Source: Sporomusa termitida
GTDB lineage: Bacteria > Bacillota > Negativicutes > Sporomusales > Sporomusaceae
DNA length: 64,000 bases
NCBI RefSeq assembly: GCF_007641255.1
Contig: NZ_CP036259.1
Span: 5,024,501-5,088,500, forward strand
Reading direction: 5' to 3'
In this document: positions 1-8,032 of the stretch, in pieces
Layout: every line of letters starts with the position of its first letter
Position numbering within the stretch: position 1 is the stretch's first letter
Notes under the pieces: model-generated
Databases searched by the model: none
Told to the model about the DNA's origin: nothing
What the model saw: only the letters and a program-made list of their open reading frames with translations
Position numbers and translations under genes: made by a program

Positions 1-419
1 CCGGCCAGTACCAATTCTTCCGGCGCAAAGGCGTTGTGATTAATAATGCGGACCGTATTGACAACTTCCGGCCCCAGCATCTGCAGCAGTTCTGCCTGGG
101 TATTGGCGCGATGGCTGCCAAGGCCGTTAATGATGACAAAATTTGTCCGCGGGACATGGGCGAGTTCTTCCAGCAGCCAGGGGACAAGTTTATGATTGGG
201 CGTGGGGCGGGTCATGTCCGAAATGACAATAGCCACAGTATCGGCGGGGGTTACCAGGTCTTTGAGAGCCGCTGTTGCTGTCGGTTGGCGAAGGGCTTTC
301 TGCACAGCGGCTTTTTCATTGCTTAATCCGGCTAAAGACTTAGGTTCAATAATGACTGCCCGATCAGGAACCATGATTTCGAGACCGGCTTTTCCGTAAG
401 CGAGAGACACAGGTTTCAT
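1..419 (-). CDS. LarA-like nickel-dependent lactate racemase family protein, N-terminal part
   Basis: Reading the minus strand from an ATG at 419 gives an open frame of about 139 codons that leaves the window at base 1, so the C-terminal part is missing. The protein starts MKPVSLAYGKAG and carries SDMTRPTPNHK at about residues 67-77, the hallmark of the LarA family (DUF2088), followed by NGLGSHR near residue 100. Characterised LarA interconverts D- and L-lactate with a nickel-pincer cofactor, but many homologues act on other 2-hydroxy acids, so the substrate is open. The upstream spacer contains only a weak GAAAGG ribosome site. The gene diverges from the Fur-controlled DUF3793 gene. Family assignment is firm; exact activity is not. 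Confidence 0.85.
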   Translation of the reverse strand, partial: MKPVSLAYGKAGLEIMVPDRAVIIEPKSLAGLSNEKAAVQKALRQPTATAALKDLVTPADTVAIVISDMTRPTPNHKLVPWLLEELAHVPRTNFVIINGLGSHRANTQAELLQMLGPEVVNTVRIINHNAFAPEELVLA

Positions 420-488
420 GCTGTAACACAGCCTTTCGTCAATTAATTTATTGTTAGCTTGGTGTTATAACTCTATTTTATCCGGAAT

Positions 489-516
489 GTTTAAAATCTC
501 AATATCATTTTTAAAC
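489..516. promoter_or_regulatory. Inverted repeat in the larA-like upstream region
   Basis: GTTTAAAA (489-496) and TTTTAAAC (509-516) form an 8-bp perfect dyad with a 12-nt spacer, about 70-100 nt upstream of the larA-like start. It could be an operator; no regulator is implied by the sequence. Confidence 0.3.
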
Positions 517-541
517 CGCTTCGTTATCCACACCCTGCCGA

Positions 542-570
542 TTGACAATATAACCGGTACGCGTTATACT
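542..570 (+). promoter_or_regulatory. Sigma-A promoter of the DUF3793 gene
   Basis: TTGACA at 542-547, a 17-nt spacer and TATACT at 565-570 give a near-consensus vegetative promoter. The predicted start point falls at about 577, directly beside a Fur box, as expected for an iron-repressed promoter. Confidence 0.8.
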
Positions 571-580
571 AAATACAAAT

Positions 581-599
581 GATAATGATAATCATTACA
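581..599 (+). promoter_or_regulatory. Fur box
   Basis: The 19 bases from 581 match the classical Fur box GATAATGATAATCATTATC at 17 positions, differing only in the last two. The site covers the predicted transcription start of the promoter at 542-570, so iron-loaded Fur would block transcription of the DUF3793 gene. Confidence 0.85.
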
Positions 600-659
600 T
601 AAGCCTTTCACTTATTTGCAGCATACTATGTAAAAAGGGATAATGGAAGGAGGCGGCGT

Positions 660-1286
660 GTGCTATACAGGCAAACCGGAGAATCCTTATTAAAGTTTGA
701 AAACCAAAATAATCCCACTTATTTTTTTAAATGGCTGGTTGTGGAACTGGCTCCAACCATCTATGGGGAAAAGCCCGCAACGTTATTAACCTTTGCTGAC
801 AGCCGCAGATTTCACCGGCTAACTTTTTGGCGTAAGTTCGGGCCGACCTTTTTTCGGCAATCAGATATTGAGTGGGCGATTGTACGGGAGACGGTTAACA
901 GTCTTACCGTTTTGTTCTATCATCCTGACAGCCTGTCCGGCTGTTTACAGCAAACAGAGCACTGCCGGTTTTTATCAGCATTTGGGTATCGGTCGGACTG
1001 TCCTTTATGGGAGAATATGAATTGTCTTAAGCAGCGGTATCAGCAGGGCTGCCCGCACGAAATCGGGCTTCTGCTGGGAATTCCCCTCAAGGATGTGCTG
1101 GGTTTTATGGGGCAGGGAGACGAATGTTTAAGTTGCCGGGGCTTGTGGTGTATCTACGGTGACCCGGAGCCTTCCTTGCGGGTAATGGAAAAAATTGATG
1201 AATACAAAACCTATGCCGCCGGCCTAATCAATCGTGGTGTCAGTCCCCGCAGCATTCTGCTGCAAAAGCACAGTAAAACTGCGTAG
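660..1286 (+). CDS. DUF3793 family protein, Fur-regulated
   Basis: A 208-residue soluble protein that matches the DUF3793 family of anaerobic Firmicutes (recognised from the GYRSDCPLWE...CPHEIGLLLGIPL...GFMGQG block). The C-terminal part has Cys at about 156, 159 and 164 (ECLSCRGLWC) and a YGDPEPS segment. Its function is unknown; relatives often sit beside flavodoxin genes and are iron-repressed. The GTG start at 660 is chosen because GGAAGGAGG (645-653) precedes it by 6 nt. The upstream promoter overlaps a near-perfect Fur box, so a role in iron or haem stress is inferred. It is monocistronic, ending at a strong hairpin terminator. Confidence 0.8.
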   Translation: MLYRQTGESLLKFENQNNPTYFFKWLVVELAPTIYGEKPATLLTFADSRRFHRLTFWRKFGPTFFRQSDIEWAIVRETVNSLTVLFYHPDSLSGCLQQTEHCRFLSAFGYRSDCPLWENMNCLKQRYQQGCPHEIGLLLGIPLKDVLGFMGQGDECLSCRGLWCIYGDPEPSLRVMEKIDEYKTYAAGLINRGVSPRSILLQKHSKTA

Positions 1287-1312
1287 TTATTGCAGGATTA
1301 ATAAGTGATTTT

Positions 1313-1350
1313 CCCGCGTATCCTAATGGGGTACGCGGGTTTTGTTTTTT
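1313..1350 (+). terminator. Rho-independent terminator after the DUF3793 gene
   Basis: CCCGCGTA (1313-1320) pairs with TACGCGGG (1332-1339), followed by a T-rich tract to 1350. Confidence 0.9.
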
Positions 1351-1362
1351 AAAAAAATTTAC

Positions 1363-1390
1363 TTGCACTTTGGGGCAGTTATGTTACAAT
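1363..1390 (+). promoter_or_regulatory. Promoter of the polyamine decarboxylase gene
   Basis: TTGCAC (1363-1368), 16-nt spacer and TACAAT (1385-1390), about 50 nt upstream of the GTG start at 1440. Confidence 0.6.
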
Positions 1391-1439
1391 CATAGAGTGC
1401 TTTTAGCGAAAATATTGTTGTTAAAAGGAGCGATGATAA

Positions 1440-2603
1440 GTGAAATATTTCAGGTTATCCCAGGCTGCTGTCAAGGCACTGGCTGATAGCTACGGCACTC
1501 CGTTATTGGTGCTATCTTTGGAACAAATTGAACGTAATTATAATTTGCTGGCAGAAAACATGCCTGGCGTAAAGATATATTACGCCGTCAAAGCAAATCC
1601 GGATGAGCGCATTGTCCGGAAACTTAGTTCGCTTGGCGGCTATTTTGATGTCGCCTCTGACGGCGAGATGCGAATGCTGCATCATTTAGGGATTGATGCC
1701 GAGCGTCTGGTATATGCCAATCCGGTGAAAACGGTAAACGGGCTGAAGGTGGCCTGTGAAACTGGCGTCAATAAGTTTACCTTTGACAGCGAGAGCGAAA
1801 TCAGCAAGATGGCGGCAGCTGTACCTGGCGGCACCGTGTTATTGCGGATCCGGGTGGATAATCCCCGGGCCCTGGTCGATCTTAATAAAAAATTCGGGGC
1901 TCACCCGGAGGAGGCCCTGGAGCTGCTGCTGAAGGCTCAGGCTGCCGGCCTGGACGTTGCCGGGCTGTGCTTTCATGTTGGCAGCCAATCAACAGGCACT
2001 GAGGCTTACCTGGAAGCACTTAGCCTCTGCCGCCGGCTTTTTGATGCTGCCAACAAGCAGGGGCTAAACCTGCGCATCCTTGATATCGGCGGCGGTTTTC
2101 CCATTCCGACGTTAACCGAGGAACCGGATGTAGCCGCTATGGCTGCCGGCATTTACAAAGCGGTTAAACAATATTTTCCCGATACTGAGATCTGGGCGGA
2201 ACCAGGCCGGCATATCTGCGGTACGGCCGTCAATCTGATTACCCAGGTTATCGGCACTACGGTGCGGAATAATCAACAGTGGTATTTCCTTGATGATGGG
2301 TTATATGGTACGTTTTCAGGGGTTATTTTTGACCACTGGGACTTTGAGCTTGAGACCTTTAAGACCGGCAAGCGTATCCAGGCTACCTTTGCCGGGCCCA
2401 GCTGTGATTCACTGGATGTTATGTTCCGGGATAAGCTGACTGTGGCCCTGGAGATTGGGGATCTGATACTTGTGCCTAATTGTGGGGCCTATACATCCGC
2501 CTCAGCAACGGTATTTAACGGCTTTGCCAAAACACAAATTGTGGTTTGGGAAGATATCTACGGAGAAATCATGGCTAAGCTGGAGCTGGCAACTGCCGGC
2601 TAG
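1440..2603 (+). CDS. Lysine/ornithine decarboxylase, PLP fold type III
   Basis: A 387-residue alanine-racemase-fold decarboxylase. Lys51 in YAVKANP is the PLP-binding lysine, ILDIGGGFP (213-221) is the phosphate-binding loop, EPGRH (254-258) follows, and Cys322 in GPSCDSLD is the catalytic cysteine at the dimer interface. The length and motifs resemble the Selenomonas ruminantium lysine/ornithine decarboxylase (about 393 residues), which makes cadaverine and putrescine; in Negativicutes these diamines are attached to peptidoglycan, so a cell-wall role is a reasonable inference. Substrate choice between lysine and ornithine cannot be decided here. GTG start with AAGGAG at 1425-1430. The terminator behind it is split by an insertion element. 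Confidence 0.87.
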   Translation: MKYFRLSQAAVKALADSYGTPLLVLSLEQIERNYNLLAENMPGVKIYYAVKANPDERIVRKLSSLGGYFDVASDGEMRMLHHLGIDAERLVYANPVKTVNGLKVACETGVNKFTFDSESEISKMAAAVPGGTVLLRIRVDNPRALVDLNKKFGAHPEEALELLLKAQAAGLDVAGLCFHVGSQSTGTEAYLEALSLCRRLFDAANKQGLNLRILDIGGGFPIPTLTEEPDVAAMAAGIYKAVKQYFPDTEIWAEPGRHICGTAVNLITQVIGTTVRNNQQWYFLDDGLYGTFSGVIFDHWDFELETFKTGKRIQATFAGPSCDSLDVMFRDKLTVALEIGDLILVPNCGAYTSASATVFNGFAKTQIVVWEDIYGEIMAKLELATAG

Positions 2604-2716
2604 CTACATCAGTGAGAAACAACTTTAATAGAAGGCTCCCGCTTGTTTGATATGCTCCCCTTAAAGTAGACAGTGGAAATAAAAAAACACTGTATATGGA
2701 AAGGGGAGCATATTTT

Positions 2717-3193
2717 ATGCCCCATAAAGGGAAATTGCCATCAGAAAAGAAAGTGGAATTGGTCAGAGCCTATCTATCTGGGGAAATAGGTCCGAGTGAG
2801 ATAGCGCAAAAATATGGGATTAAGAAATACCGATTGAGAGAATGGACACGATTGTATGAAACACGGGGAGTTGACGGTTTAATTCCGTCTGAGCGATGGC
2901 GCAAATACGCACCAGAAATTAAGAAAGAAGCGGTAATGGCGTATCAATCTGGGCAGGGTTCTCTGAGGGATATTTGTAGACGATACGATATTAGTTGCGA
3001 TGCTATTTTACAGAAGTGGATCAAGCGGTATAATGACCATGAAGACTTCAAGCAGCCAAATAGTGGGGGTGCGATCTACATGGTAAAAAGCCGCAAGACG
3101 ACAATAGAGGAACGCATTGAGATTGTCAGCTATTGCATAGCCAACAATAAGGACTACGGGAAGGCCATTGAACGTTCGATGAAGCCGCCATAA
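2717..3193 (+). pseudogene. IS3-family orfA helix-turn-helix protein, truncated
   Basis: The ATG at 2717 has GGGGAG 9 nt upstream and gives about 158 residues with three HTH-type blocks: GPSEIAQKYGIKKYRLREW, a second at about residues 60-95 and the start of a third (IEERIEIVSYCIANNKDYGKAIE). In IS150-type orfA the third block continues for another 50 or so residues. Here it breaks at about 3175 and ends in an unrelated SMKPP tail, because a deletion has fused it to the other reading frame. The original orfA carried the DNA-end recognition function and the frameshift signal for OrfAB. Confidence 0.8.
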
Positions 3194-3513
3194 AATACCC
3201 AAACGCAAAACCTCTGTTTCATAGTAACCGGGGATTCCAGTATACGAACAGAGTATTCAAGGCGAAACTTGACGCTCAGGGTATGATACAGAGCATGTCC
3301 CGCGTTGGGCGCTGCATTGACAACGGCCCAATGGAGGCGTTTTGGGGCACTTTGAAAGCCGAAATGTATTACCTTCACAGATTCCTTGACTATGACACCC
3401 TCAAAAACGCGATTGACGACTACATCCGTTTTTACAACAACAGACGCTTCCAAGAAAAGCTGGGCGGCCTCGCACCGCTGGAGTTACGTGCTTTACTCTT
3501 GGCTGCAGCATAG
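3172..3513 (+). pseudogene. IS3-family orfB transposase, C-terminal remnant
   Basis: Reading from just after a stop at 3169-3171, the frame gives FDEAAIKYPNAKPLFHS followed by NRGFQYT, then IDNGPMEAFWGTLKAE and FYNNRRFQEKLGG...PLE. This is the last third of an rve-type DDE integrase domain. The first catalytic Asp lies in the deleted part, the second (normally HSDRG) is changed to Asn (HSNRG), and the final Glu (MEAFWG) remains. The remnant has no start codon and ribosome site of its own, so it is inactive on two counts. Confidence 0.85.
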
Positions 3514-3649
3514 TGCCGTAAAAATGAAAACGGACGCCTTGGGGCATCCATTTTCAATACCATGCTTTTCTTTTTTTGCTCGGTCTACTTGACAGGGGGC
3601 ACTTCAGTTGAACGGGAGCCTTCTATTTTTGTTAAATCCGGTGGATTTA

Positions 3650-4261
3650 TTATTTATTATTAAGTTTCCGGGCAATGGTTGCCACATGTTTTCCCTGAAA
3701 TGCCGCCCCGGCGAGTTCATTGGCACTGGGCAGTCTTTCACCGCGGCCGCCGGCAATGGTTGTGGCTCCGTACGGGGAACCGCCAGTCATTTCATCAATG
3801 CTGGATTGCCCGGCAAAGGTGTAAGGCAAGCCAACAATGACCATGCCATGATGCAAAAGGGTAATATGCATGCTAAGAATCGTTGATTCCTGCCCGCCAT
3901 GCTGAGTGGCTGTACTGGTAAACACACTGCCCGCCTTGCCGACCAGCTTGCCCTGCTGCCATAACTGCCCGGTGGCATCCAGAAACTGGCGCATCTGTCC
4001 GCACATATTGCCAAACCGGGTTGGCGTGCCAAAGATGATAGCGTCAGCTTCTGCCAGTTCATCAAGCGTACAAACCGGAATATGGCTGAATGTCTTTTGG
4101 GCTTCAAGAGCTCCCATTTTCTCCAGAATTTCAGTGGTTAATGTTTCCGGAGCCCGGCGTAAAACGGCTTCGGCCCCAGCCTCGCGGATACCGCTGGCAA
4201 CCGCTTCCGCCATACGATGCACATGACCATACAATGAATAATAGACAACTAAAATTTTCAA
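3650..4261 (-). CDS. wrbA: WrbA-like flavodoxin-fold NAD(P)H:quinone oxidoreductase
   Basis: A flavodoxin-fold protein of about 203 residues. The FMN phosphate loop [15 protein letters not shown] lies at the N terminus, [18 protein letters not shown] in the middle and [11 protein letters not shown] after it, all WrbA signatures. Such proteins reduce quinones by two electrons and limit redox cycling. A longer frame opens with GTG at 4270, but AGAGGTG lies 6 nt before a TTG at 4261, and starting there gives the usual WrbA N terminus (MKILVVYYS), so TTG 4261 is preferred. The gene converges on the decarboxylase gene and shared the terminator now split by the IS. Confidence 0.88.
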   Translation of the reverse strand: MKILVVYYSLYGHVHRMAEAVASGIREAGAEAVLRRAPETLTTEILEKMGALEAQKTFSHIPVCTLDELAEADAIIFGTPTRFGNMCGQMRQFLDATGQLWQQGKLVGKAGSVFTSTATQHGGQESTILSMHITLLHHGMVIVGLPYTFAGQSSIDEMTGGSPYGATTIAGGRGERLPSANELAGAAFQGKHVATIARKLNNK

Positions 4262-4576
4262 TTGGCTCACCTCTGTATTTAATATATATTATTTTTAAAT
4301 AACTTATTTCTCGGTAAACCCGCAATATCCTTCCTGAATATGTTAATTATTTATAAAAAGGTTATATTTTATACCTCGGAGCTGGGACCGTGGGTCGGAT
4401 TAGCAGATCTTTGCCGGCGGCTTAAAAAAAAATAAATGATAATTGCGAATATTTTTGAAATCAGGCAGGAAAAATGGAGTAATATGACGTATTTTGTATA
4501 GGGACTTGTCTAGACGAACAAACAACTAGATAAAGCATACAGGTATTTCAGAAGATAATAAGGGAGGCGCCTAATT
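4262..4576. other. Intergenic region between wrbA and the chemotaxis receptor gene
   Basis: 315 bp, AT-rich and divergent between two genes. I see no confident promoter, hairpin or reading frame beyond the GGGAGG ribosome site (about 4560-4566) of the downstream gene. A TTGTCT at 4506 and TAGATA at 4527 are too closely spaced (15 nt) to call. Confidence 0.4.
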
Positions 4577-5392
4577 ATGAATAAATTGGCAGCCGCAATT
4601 GCCGCCGCCGAGCTGTACCGGGATCTGAACGCGTTTGACTGTTCCGTATTGGTGGCCAATGCCGAGGGAATTATTATTCATTACACGGAAGCCAAAACAT
4701 TTCAGGCCAATGTAAAAGTGGGGGAGCCGGCCCCGGGAACCTCGGTAAAAAACTGTCTTGCGACCAGGGAGATCGTAAAAACATTAATTCCCGAGCACCT
4801 GTATGGTGTTAAGCTGCGCTCCATTGTCCGGCCGGTCGTGGAGGAGGACGGGACCCTTGCCGGCGTAGTGGGTATGGCAATCAGTCTGATGACCGAAGAG
4901 GCTTTACACAATGCGGCCCATACGATTGCGTCTATGACTGAAGAAATAACCGCAACTACCGAGGAACTGGCTGCCTCGGCCAGCCGTTTGGCCCAGGAGC
5001 TGGTCAAGGTGAAGGGCGGCAGCGAGCGTGTTATCACGGAGATTAATAAGACCGATGAAATTTTAAAATTTGTGAGTGATGTTGCCGCAAATTCCAATCT
5101 GCTGGGGCTTAACGCCGCCATTGAAGCCGCGCGGGCCGGGGAGCAGGGCCGCGGTTTTGCGGTGGTTGCTGAAGAGATACGCAAAATGGCGGTTAATAGC
5201 TCCCAGTCGGTTAATGATATAAAAAAAATCCTGCAGAATATTGAGCAGGAAGCGATTGCGGTGGTTGACGTCATTGGCAGTACCGCGCAATTGAGCGAGC
5301 ATCAGGCCTCGGCTACCGAACAAATTGGCAAAACGATGCAGGAGCTGACGGCTACTGCTAATGAAGTGGAGAATATTGCTAATATGGTTTAA
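4577..5392 (+). CDS. Soluble methyl-accepting chemotaxis protein
   Basis: A 271-residue receptor without transmembrane segments. Residues 1 to about 105 form a small sensory domain ([16 protein letters not shown], then a GxSVKNCL turn and a GVVGMAISL strand) that resembles a PAS-like ligand fold with conserved-looking Cys22 and Cys60. The rest is a short methyl-accepting signalling hairpin whose tip (about 173-205) has the canonical [20 protein letters not shown] sequence that binds CheW and CheA. It is expected to be cytoplasmic and to sense an internal signal such as redox state or a metabolite. It is a single-gene unit with GGGAGG upstream and a strong terminator behind it. Confidence 0.85.
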   Translation: MNKLAAAIAAAELYRDLNAFDCSVLVANAEGIIIHYTEAKTFQANVKVGEPAPGTSVKNCLATREIVKTLIPEHLYGVKLRSIVRPVVEEDGTLAGVVGMAISLMTEEALHNAAHTIASMTEEITATTEELAASASRLAQELVKVKGGSERVITEINKTDEILKFVSDVAANSNLLGLNAAIEAARAGEQGRGFAVVAEEIRKMAVNSSQSVNDIKKILQNIEQEAIAVVDVIGSTAQLSEHQASATEQIGKTMQELTATANEVENIANMV

Positions 5393-5420
5393 GCCGGCGG
5401 CGTTAGTCCAAGAGCTGGCC

Positions 5421-5488
5421 GCTAATAAAACTACCCCTGGAGATCAGGCCGGGAGATAGCCGGCCTGGCGCAGGGGTAGTTTATTAGC
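5421..5488. terminator. Bidirectional terminator between the MCP gene and hbd
   Basis: GCTAATAAA...CTACCCCTG (5421-5439) pairs with CAGGGGTAG...TTTATTAGC (5471-5488). An inner GGCCGG/CCGGCC stem extends the hairpin. It serves both convergent units. Confidence 0.9.
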
Positions 5489-5499
5489 ATTAATTATGT

Positions 5500-6357
5500 T
5501 TAGCGGGAATATTCAAAGAAGCCTTTGCCGCTTTTGCGGCCAAGGTAGCCGGCCTGGACCATTTTCTTGAGCAGCGGGCAGGGACGGTATTTGGGGTCAC
5601 CATAGCCGGCATAGAGGACCTCCATAATCGACAGTACGGTATCGTTGCCAATCAGATCAGACAGTGCCAGCGGCCCCATCGGATGGTTAAAACCGAGCCG
5701 GGCCACGGTATCAATGTCTTCGGCACTGGCTACGCCTTCCATCAGGGCATAGACAGCCTCGTTTATCATGGGGATCATGATGCGGTTGCCGATGAAGCCG
5801 GGGAAGTCTTCAACTTTGACCGGTTCTTTACCTAATTGGCGGGCTAATGCCTCGACCTTGTCAAAGGTGGCTTGTGAGGTTGCCAGACCGTTGATGATTT
5901 CCACAAGTTTCATGACCGGCGCGGGATTGAAGAAGTGCATACCGATGACCTTGTCGGCCCTGCCGGTCGTGGCGGCAACCGCCGTGACCGGCAGGGAAGA
6001 GGTATTTGTTGCCAGGATTGTGTCCGCCGGGCACAATTTATCCAGCAGTTGAAAGATCTCTCTTTTAATATCCATTTTCTCTACCGCTGCTTCCACAACT
6101 AAATCAACGGCGCAGATATCGGCAGTCAGCTCCACTGCACCGGTAATCCGATTCATAGTAGCTGTTTTTTCGTCAGCAGTCAGCTTGCCTTTGTCAACAG
6201 CCCGGGTAAGGTTTTTAGCAATCGAGTTTATGCCTTTCTGCACAAACTCCTCATTAATGTCTCTGATAATTACAGTAAGGCCGCCCTGGGCCATTACCTG
6301 AGCAATACCGCTGCCCATTTGACCGGCGCCAATGATTAATACTTTTCTAATGTCCAT
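5500..6357 (-). CDS. hbd: 3-hydroxybutyryl-CoA dehydrogenase
   Basis: A 285-residue NAD(P)-dependent (S)-3-hydroxyacyl-CoA dehydrogenase. The Rossmann motif GAGQMGSG lies at 10-17, NTSSLP at about 118-123, the catalytic His141 in GMHFFNP, and the C-terminal domain holds GFIGNRI and [15 protein letters not shown]. It interconverts acetoacetyl-CoA and (S)-3-hydroxybutyryl-CoA. It is the last gene of the seven-gene operon that starts with the CoA-transferase, 12 nt after the MaoC gene, with a GGGGGT ribosome site. Its S-specificity contrasts with the R-specific hydratase just upstream, which is noted as a finding. Confidence 0.93.
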   Translation of the reverse strand: MDIRKVLIIGAGQMGSGIAQVMAQGGLTVIIRDINEEFVQKGINSIAKNLTRAVDKGKLTADEKTATMNRITGAVELTADICAVDLVVEAAVEKMDIKREIFQLLDKLCPADTILATNTSSLPVTAVAATTGRADKVIGMHFFNPAPVMKLVEIINGLATSQATFDKVEALARQLGKEPVKVEDFPGFIGNRIMIPMINEAVYALMEGVASAEDIDTVARLGFNHPMGPLALSDLIGNDTVLSIMEVLYAGYGDPKYRPCPLLKKMVQAGYLGRKSGKGFFEYSR

Positions 6358-6369
6358 AAACTACCCCCG

Positions 6370-6789
6370 TTAGTCTCTTTTCATTACTGTGGCTTTGCCG
6401 TCGATAACTACAGTTCCTTCCTGGTTGGTGACTGTGGTTTTTAAGATCAGACGGTTTTTGGCATCAATTTTTTCAATAACCTCGACGGTGGCGGTCACGG
6501 TGTCGCCGATTTTGACCGGCGCCTTAAAGGCCAGCTCCTGAGCCAGGTAAATTGTGTTGGCGCCAGGCAAGGCTGTACCAAGCAAGGCGGAGATAAAGGC
6601 GGCTGACAGCATGCCGTGGGCAATGCGCTCTTTAAACATAGAATTTCTGGCAAACTCGGCATTGATGTGTACCGGGTTAAAGTCACCACTGAGACCGGCA
6701 AAGGAATACACGTCATATTCGCTTACGGTCTTAGCCATACTGGCTTTGTCGCCCACCTTGATGTCAGCAAATTTTACGTCTTGTACCAT
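6370..6789 (-). CDS. MaoC-type (R)-specific enoyl-CoA hydratase
   Basis: A 139-residue single hot-dog-domain protein. GDFNPVH at residues 35-41 gives the catalytic Asp36 and His41 of the hydratase-2 motif, and HGMLSAAFISALLG follows. The PhaJ-like family hydrates crotonyl-CoA to (R)-3-hydroxybutyryl-CoA reversibly. ATG 6789 is preferred over an upstream GTG at 6798 because GGAG lies 9 nt before it, while the GTG overlaps that site. It lies between etfA and hbd and would link the R-3-hydroxybutyrate branch to crotonyl-CoA, the substrate of the acyl-CoA dehydrogenase encoded upstream. Confidence 0.88.
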   Translation of the reverse strand: MVQDVKFADIKVGDKASMAKTVSEYDVYSFAGLSGDFNPVHINAEFARNSMFKERIAHGMLSAAFISALLGTALPGANTIYLAQELAFKAPVKIGDTVTATVEVIEKIDAKNRLILKTTVTNQEGTVVIDGKATVMKRD

Positions 6790-6820
6790 AAACAACACTC
6801 CCTGTTATAAATTCGGCATG

Positions 6821-8020
6821 TTAGCCGGAGGCTTTGATTTTCTTAAATTCAGCAATCAGGGCCGGAATTACTTCCAGGGCATCGCCGACAATGCCATAGT
6901 CGGCCATCTTAAAGATGGGGGCATCCGGATCTTTATTGATAGCGATAACAATATCGGCAGAGGACATGCCGGCTATGTGCTGGATAGCACCGGAGATGCC
7001 ACAGGCGATATATACTTTAGGGCCGACGGTTTTGCCTGTTTGGCCAACCTGGTTTAAAGCCGGTATCCAGCCGGCGTCAACGGCTGCGCGGGAAGCACCG
7101 ACGGCTCCGCCCAGAACCGCTGCCAGCTCTTCAATCAGCTTAAAGTTTTCCGGCTTGCAGATACCCCGCCCGCCGGCAACAATGAATTCGGCTTCTTCGA
7201 GATTGCAGGCAACGGTGCTGCCCTGAATCACTTCGATAAGCTTTGTCCGGATATCACCGGGCTGTACTTTGCTGGCTACCTGAATCACCTCCCCGGTGCG
7301 GGAGAAATCCTGATCAGGGCGCTTAAATACTTTCGGACGGATGGTGCCCATCTGCGGCCGGTGGTCAGGGCACAGAATGGTCGCCATAATGTTGCCGCCA
7401 AAAGCCGGCCGGGTCCAGGCAACCAGCCCGGTTGCCTCATCAATATCTAAATTGGTGCAGTCGGCGGTTAAGCCGGTGCCTACGCGACAGGCGACCCGGG
7501 GGCCGAGGTCCCGGCCGTCATTGGTTGCACCCATCAGGATAACAGAAGGCCGGTAGGTATTAATCAGGTCAGTGAAGGTAATAGTGTAGCCGTCGGTGGA
7601 ATAGTGCCTGAATTCAGGGCCTTCCACGACATAAATTTTATCGGCGCCGCTGGCGAAGATCTCTTTGGTGAGGTTTGACACATTCTGGCCAATCAGCACG
7701 GCCGCCAGTTCCTGCCCCATTGCGTCGGCAAGCTTGCGACCTTCCCCTAACAGCTCGTGGCTTACATTGCGGATGCTGCCGTTTACTTGTTCAATATAGA
7801 CCCAAACGCCTTTATACAGGCCTTTGTCAATCGCTACGGATTTTTCCTCCACTTCGCGGATAATAGCCCCGACCGGACAAACATCCACACAGGCGCCACA
7901 GGCCGTACACGCCTCGGTGATGACCGCTTTGTCGTCTTCCATGATGATAGCGCCGAACGGGCAGGTGCCCACGCAGGCGGTACAGCCAATACATTGTTCA
8001 GCAATTACTTTTACTGCCAT
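6821..8020 (-). CDS. etfA: Electron transfer flavoprotein alpha subunit with N-terminal ferredoxin domain
   Basis: A 399-residue protein. Residues 1-60 form a two-cluster ferredoxin domain (CIGCTACVGTCP at 10-21 and CTACGACVDVCP at 38-49). The remainder is EtfA, with the FAD-binding C-terminal part containing GGRGICKPENF, GQTGKTVGPKVYIACGISG and INKDPDAPIF. EtfA with such a ferredoxin domain is known from anaerobes in which EtfAB and an acyl-CoA or lactate dehydrogenase carry out flavin-based electron bifurcation or confurcation. Its position 12 nt behind etfB in an operon with the butyryl-CoA dehydrogenase gene suggests coupling of crotonyl-CoA reduction to ferredoxin reduction. GGGGGTT is the ribosome site. 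Confidence 0.95.
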   Translation of the reverse strand: MAVKVIAEQCIGCTACVGTCPFGAIIMEDDKAVITEACTACGACVDVCPVGAIIREVEEKSVAIDKGLYKGVWVYIEQVNGSIRNVSHELLGEGRKLADAMGQELAAVLIGQNVSNLTKEIFASGADKIYVVEGPEFRHYSTDGYTITFTDLINTYRPSVILMGATNDGRDLGPRVACRVGTGLTADCTNLDIDEATGLVAWTRPAFGGNIMATILCPDHRPQMGTIRPKVFKRPDQDFSRTGEVIQVASKVQPGDIRTKLIEVIQGSTVACNLEEAEFIVAGGRGICKPENFKLIEELAAVLGGAVGASRAAVDAGWIPALNQVGQTGKTVGPKVYIACGISGAIQHIAGMSSADIVIAINKDPDAPIFKMADYGIVGDALEVIPALIAEFKKIKASG

Positions 8021-8032
8021 TATTTAACCCCC

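Larger units (their letters stand above)
2653..3601 (+). mobile_element. Decayed IS3-family (IS150-like) insertion sequence
   Basis: The element is bounded by imperfect terminal inverted repeats: TGCTCCCC...AAGTAGAC from 2653 and its inverse ending GTCTACTTGACAGGGGGCA at 3601 (about 17 of 23 positions match). The ends begin TG and finish CA as usual for IS3. Inside are an orfA-like HTH protein and only the C-terminal third of the orfB transposase, so a large internal deletion has removed the rest. I cannot identify a clean 3-5 bp target duplication. The element is about 950 bp against 1.2-1.5 kb for intact relatives and cannot move on its own. Confidence 0.85.
2629..3625 (+). terminator. Terminator stem split by an IS insertion
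   Basis: TAGAAGGCTCCCG (2629-2641), 25 nt after the decarboxylase stop codon, is the exact inverse of CGGGAGCCTTCTA (3613-3625), which is followed by TTTTTG. The two arms would form a convergent-gene terminator hairpin, but an IS3-family remnant of about 950 bp now sits in the loop. The arms can still pair in principle, but across a kilobase. Confidence 0.7.

Noticed and set aside
2641-3612. Target-site duplication of the IS element
   Set aside because: TTGA occurs on both sides, but at unequal distances from the ends (2 and 6 nt), and no symmetric 3-5 bp duplication was found.
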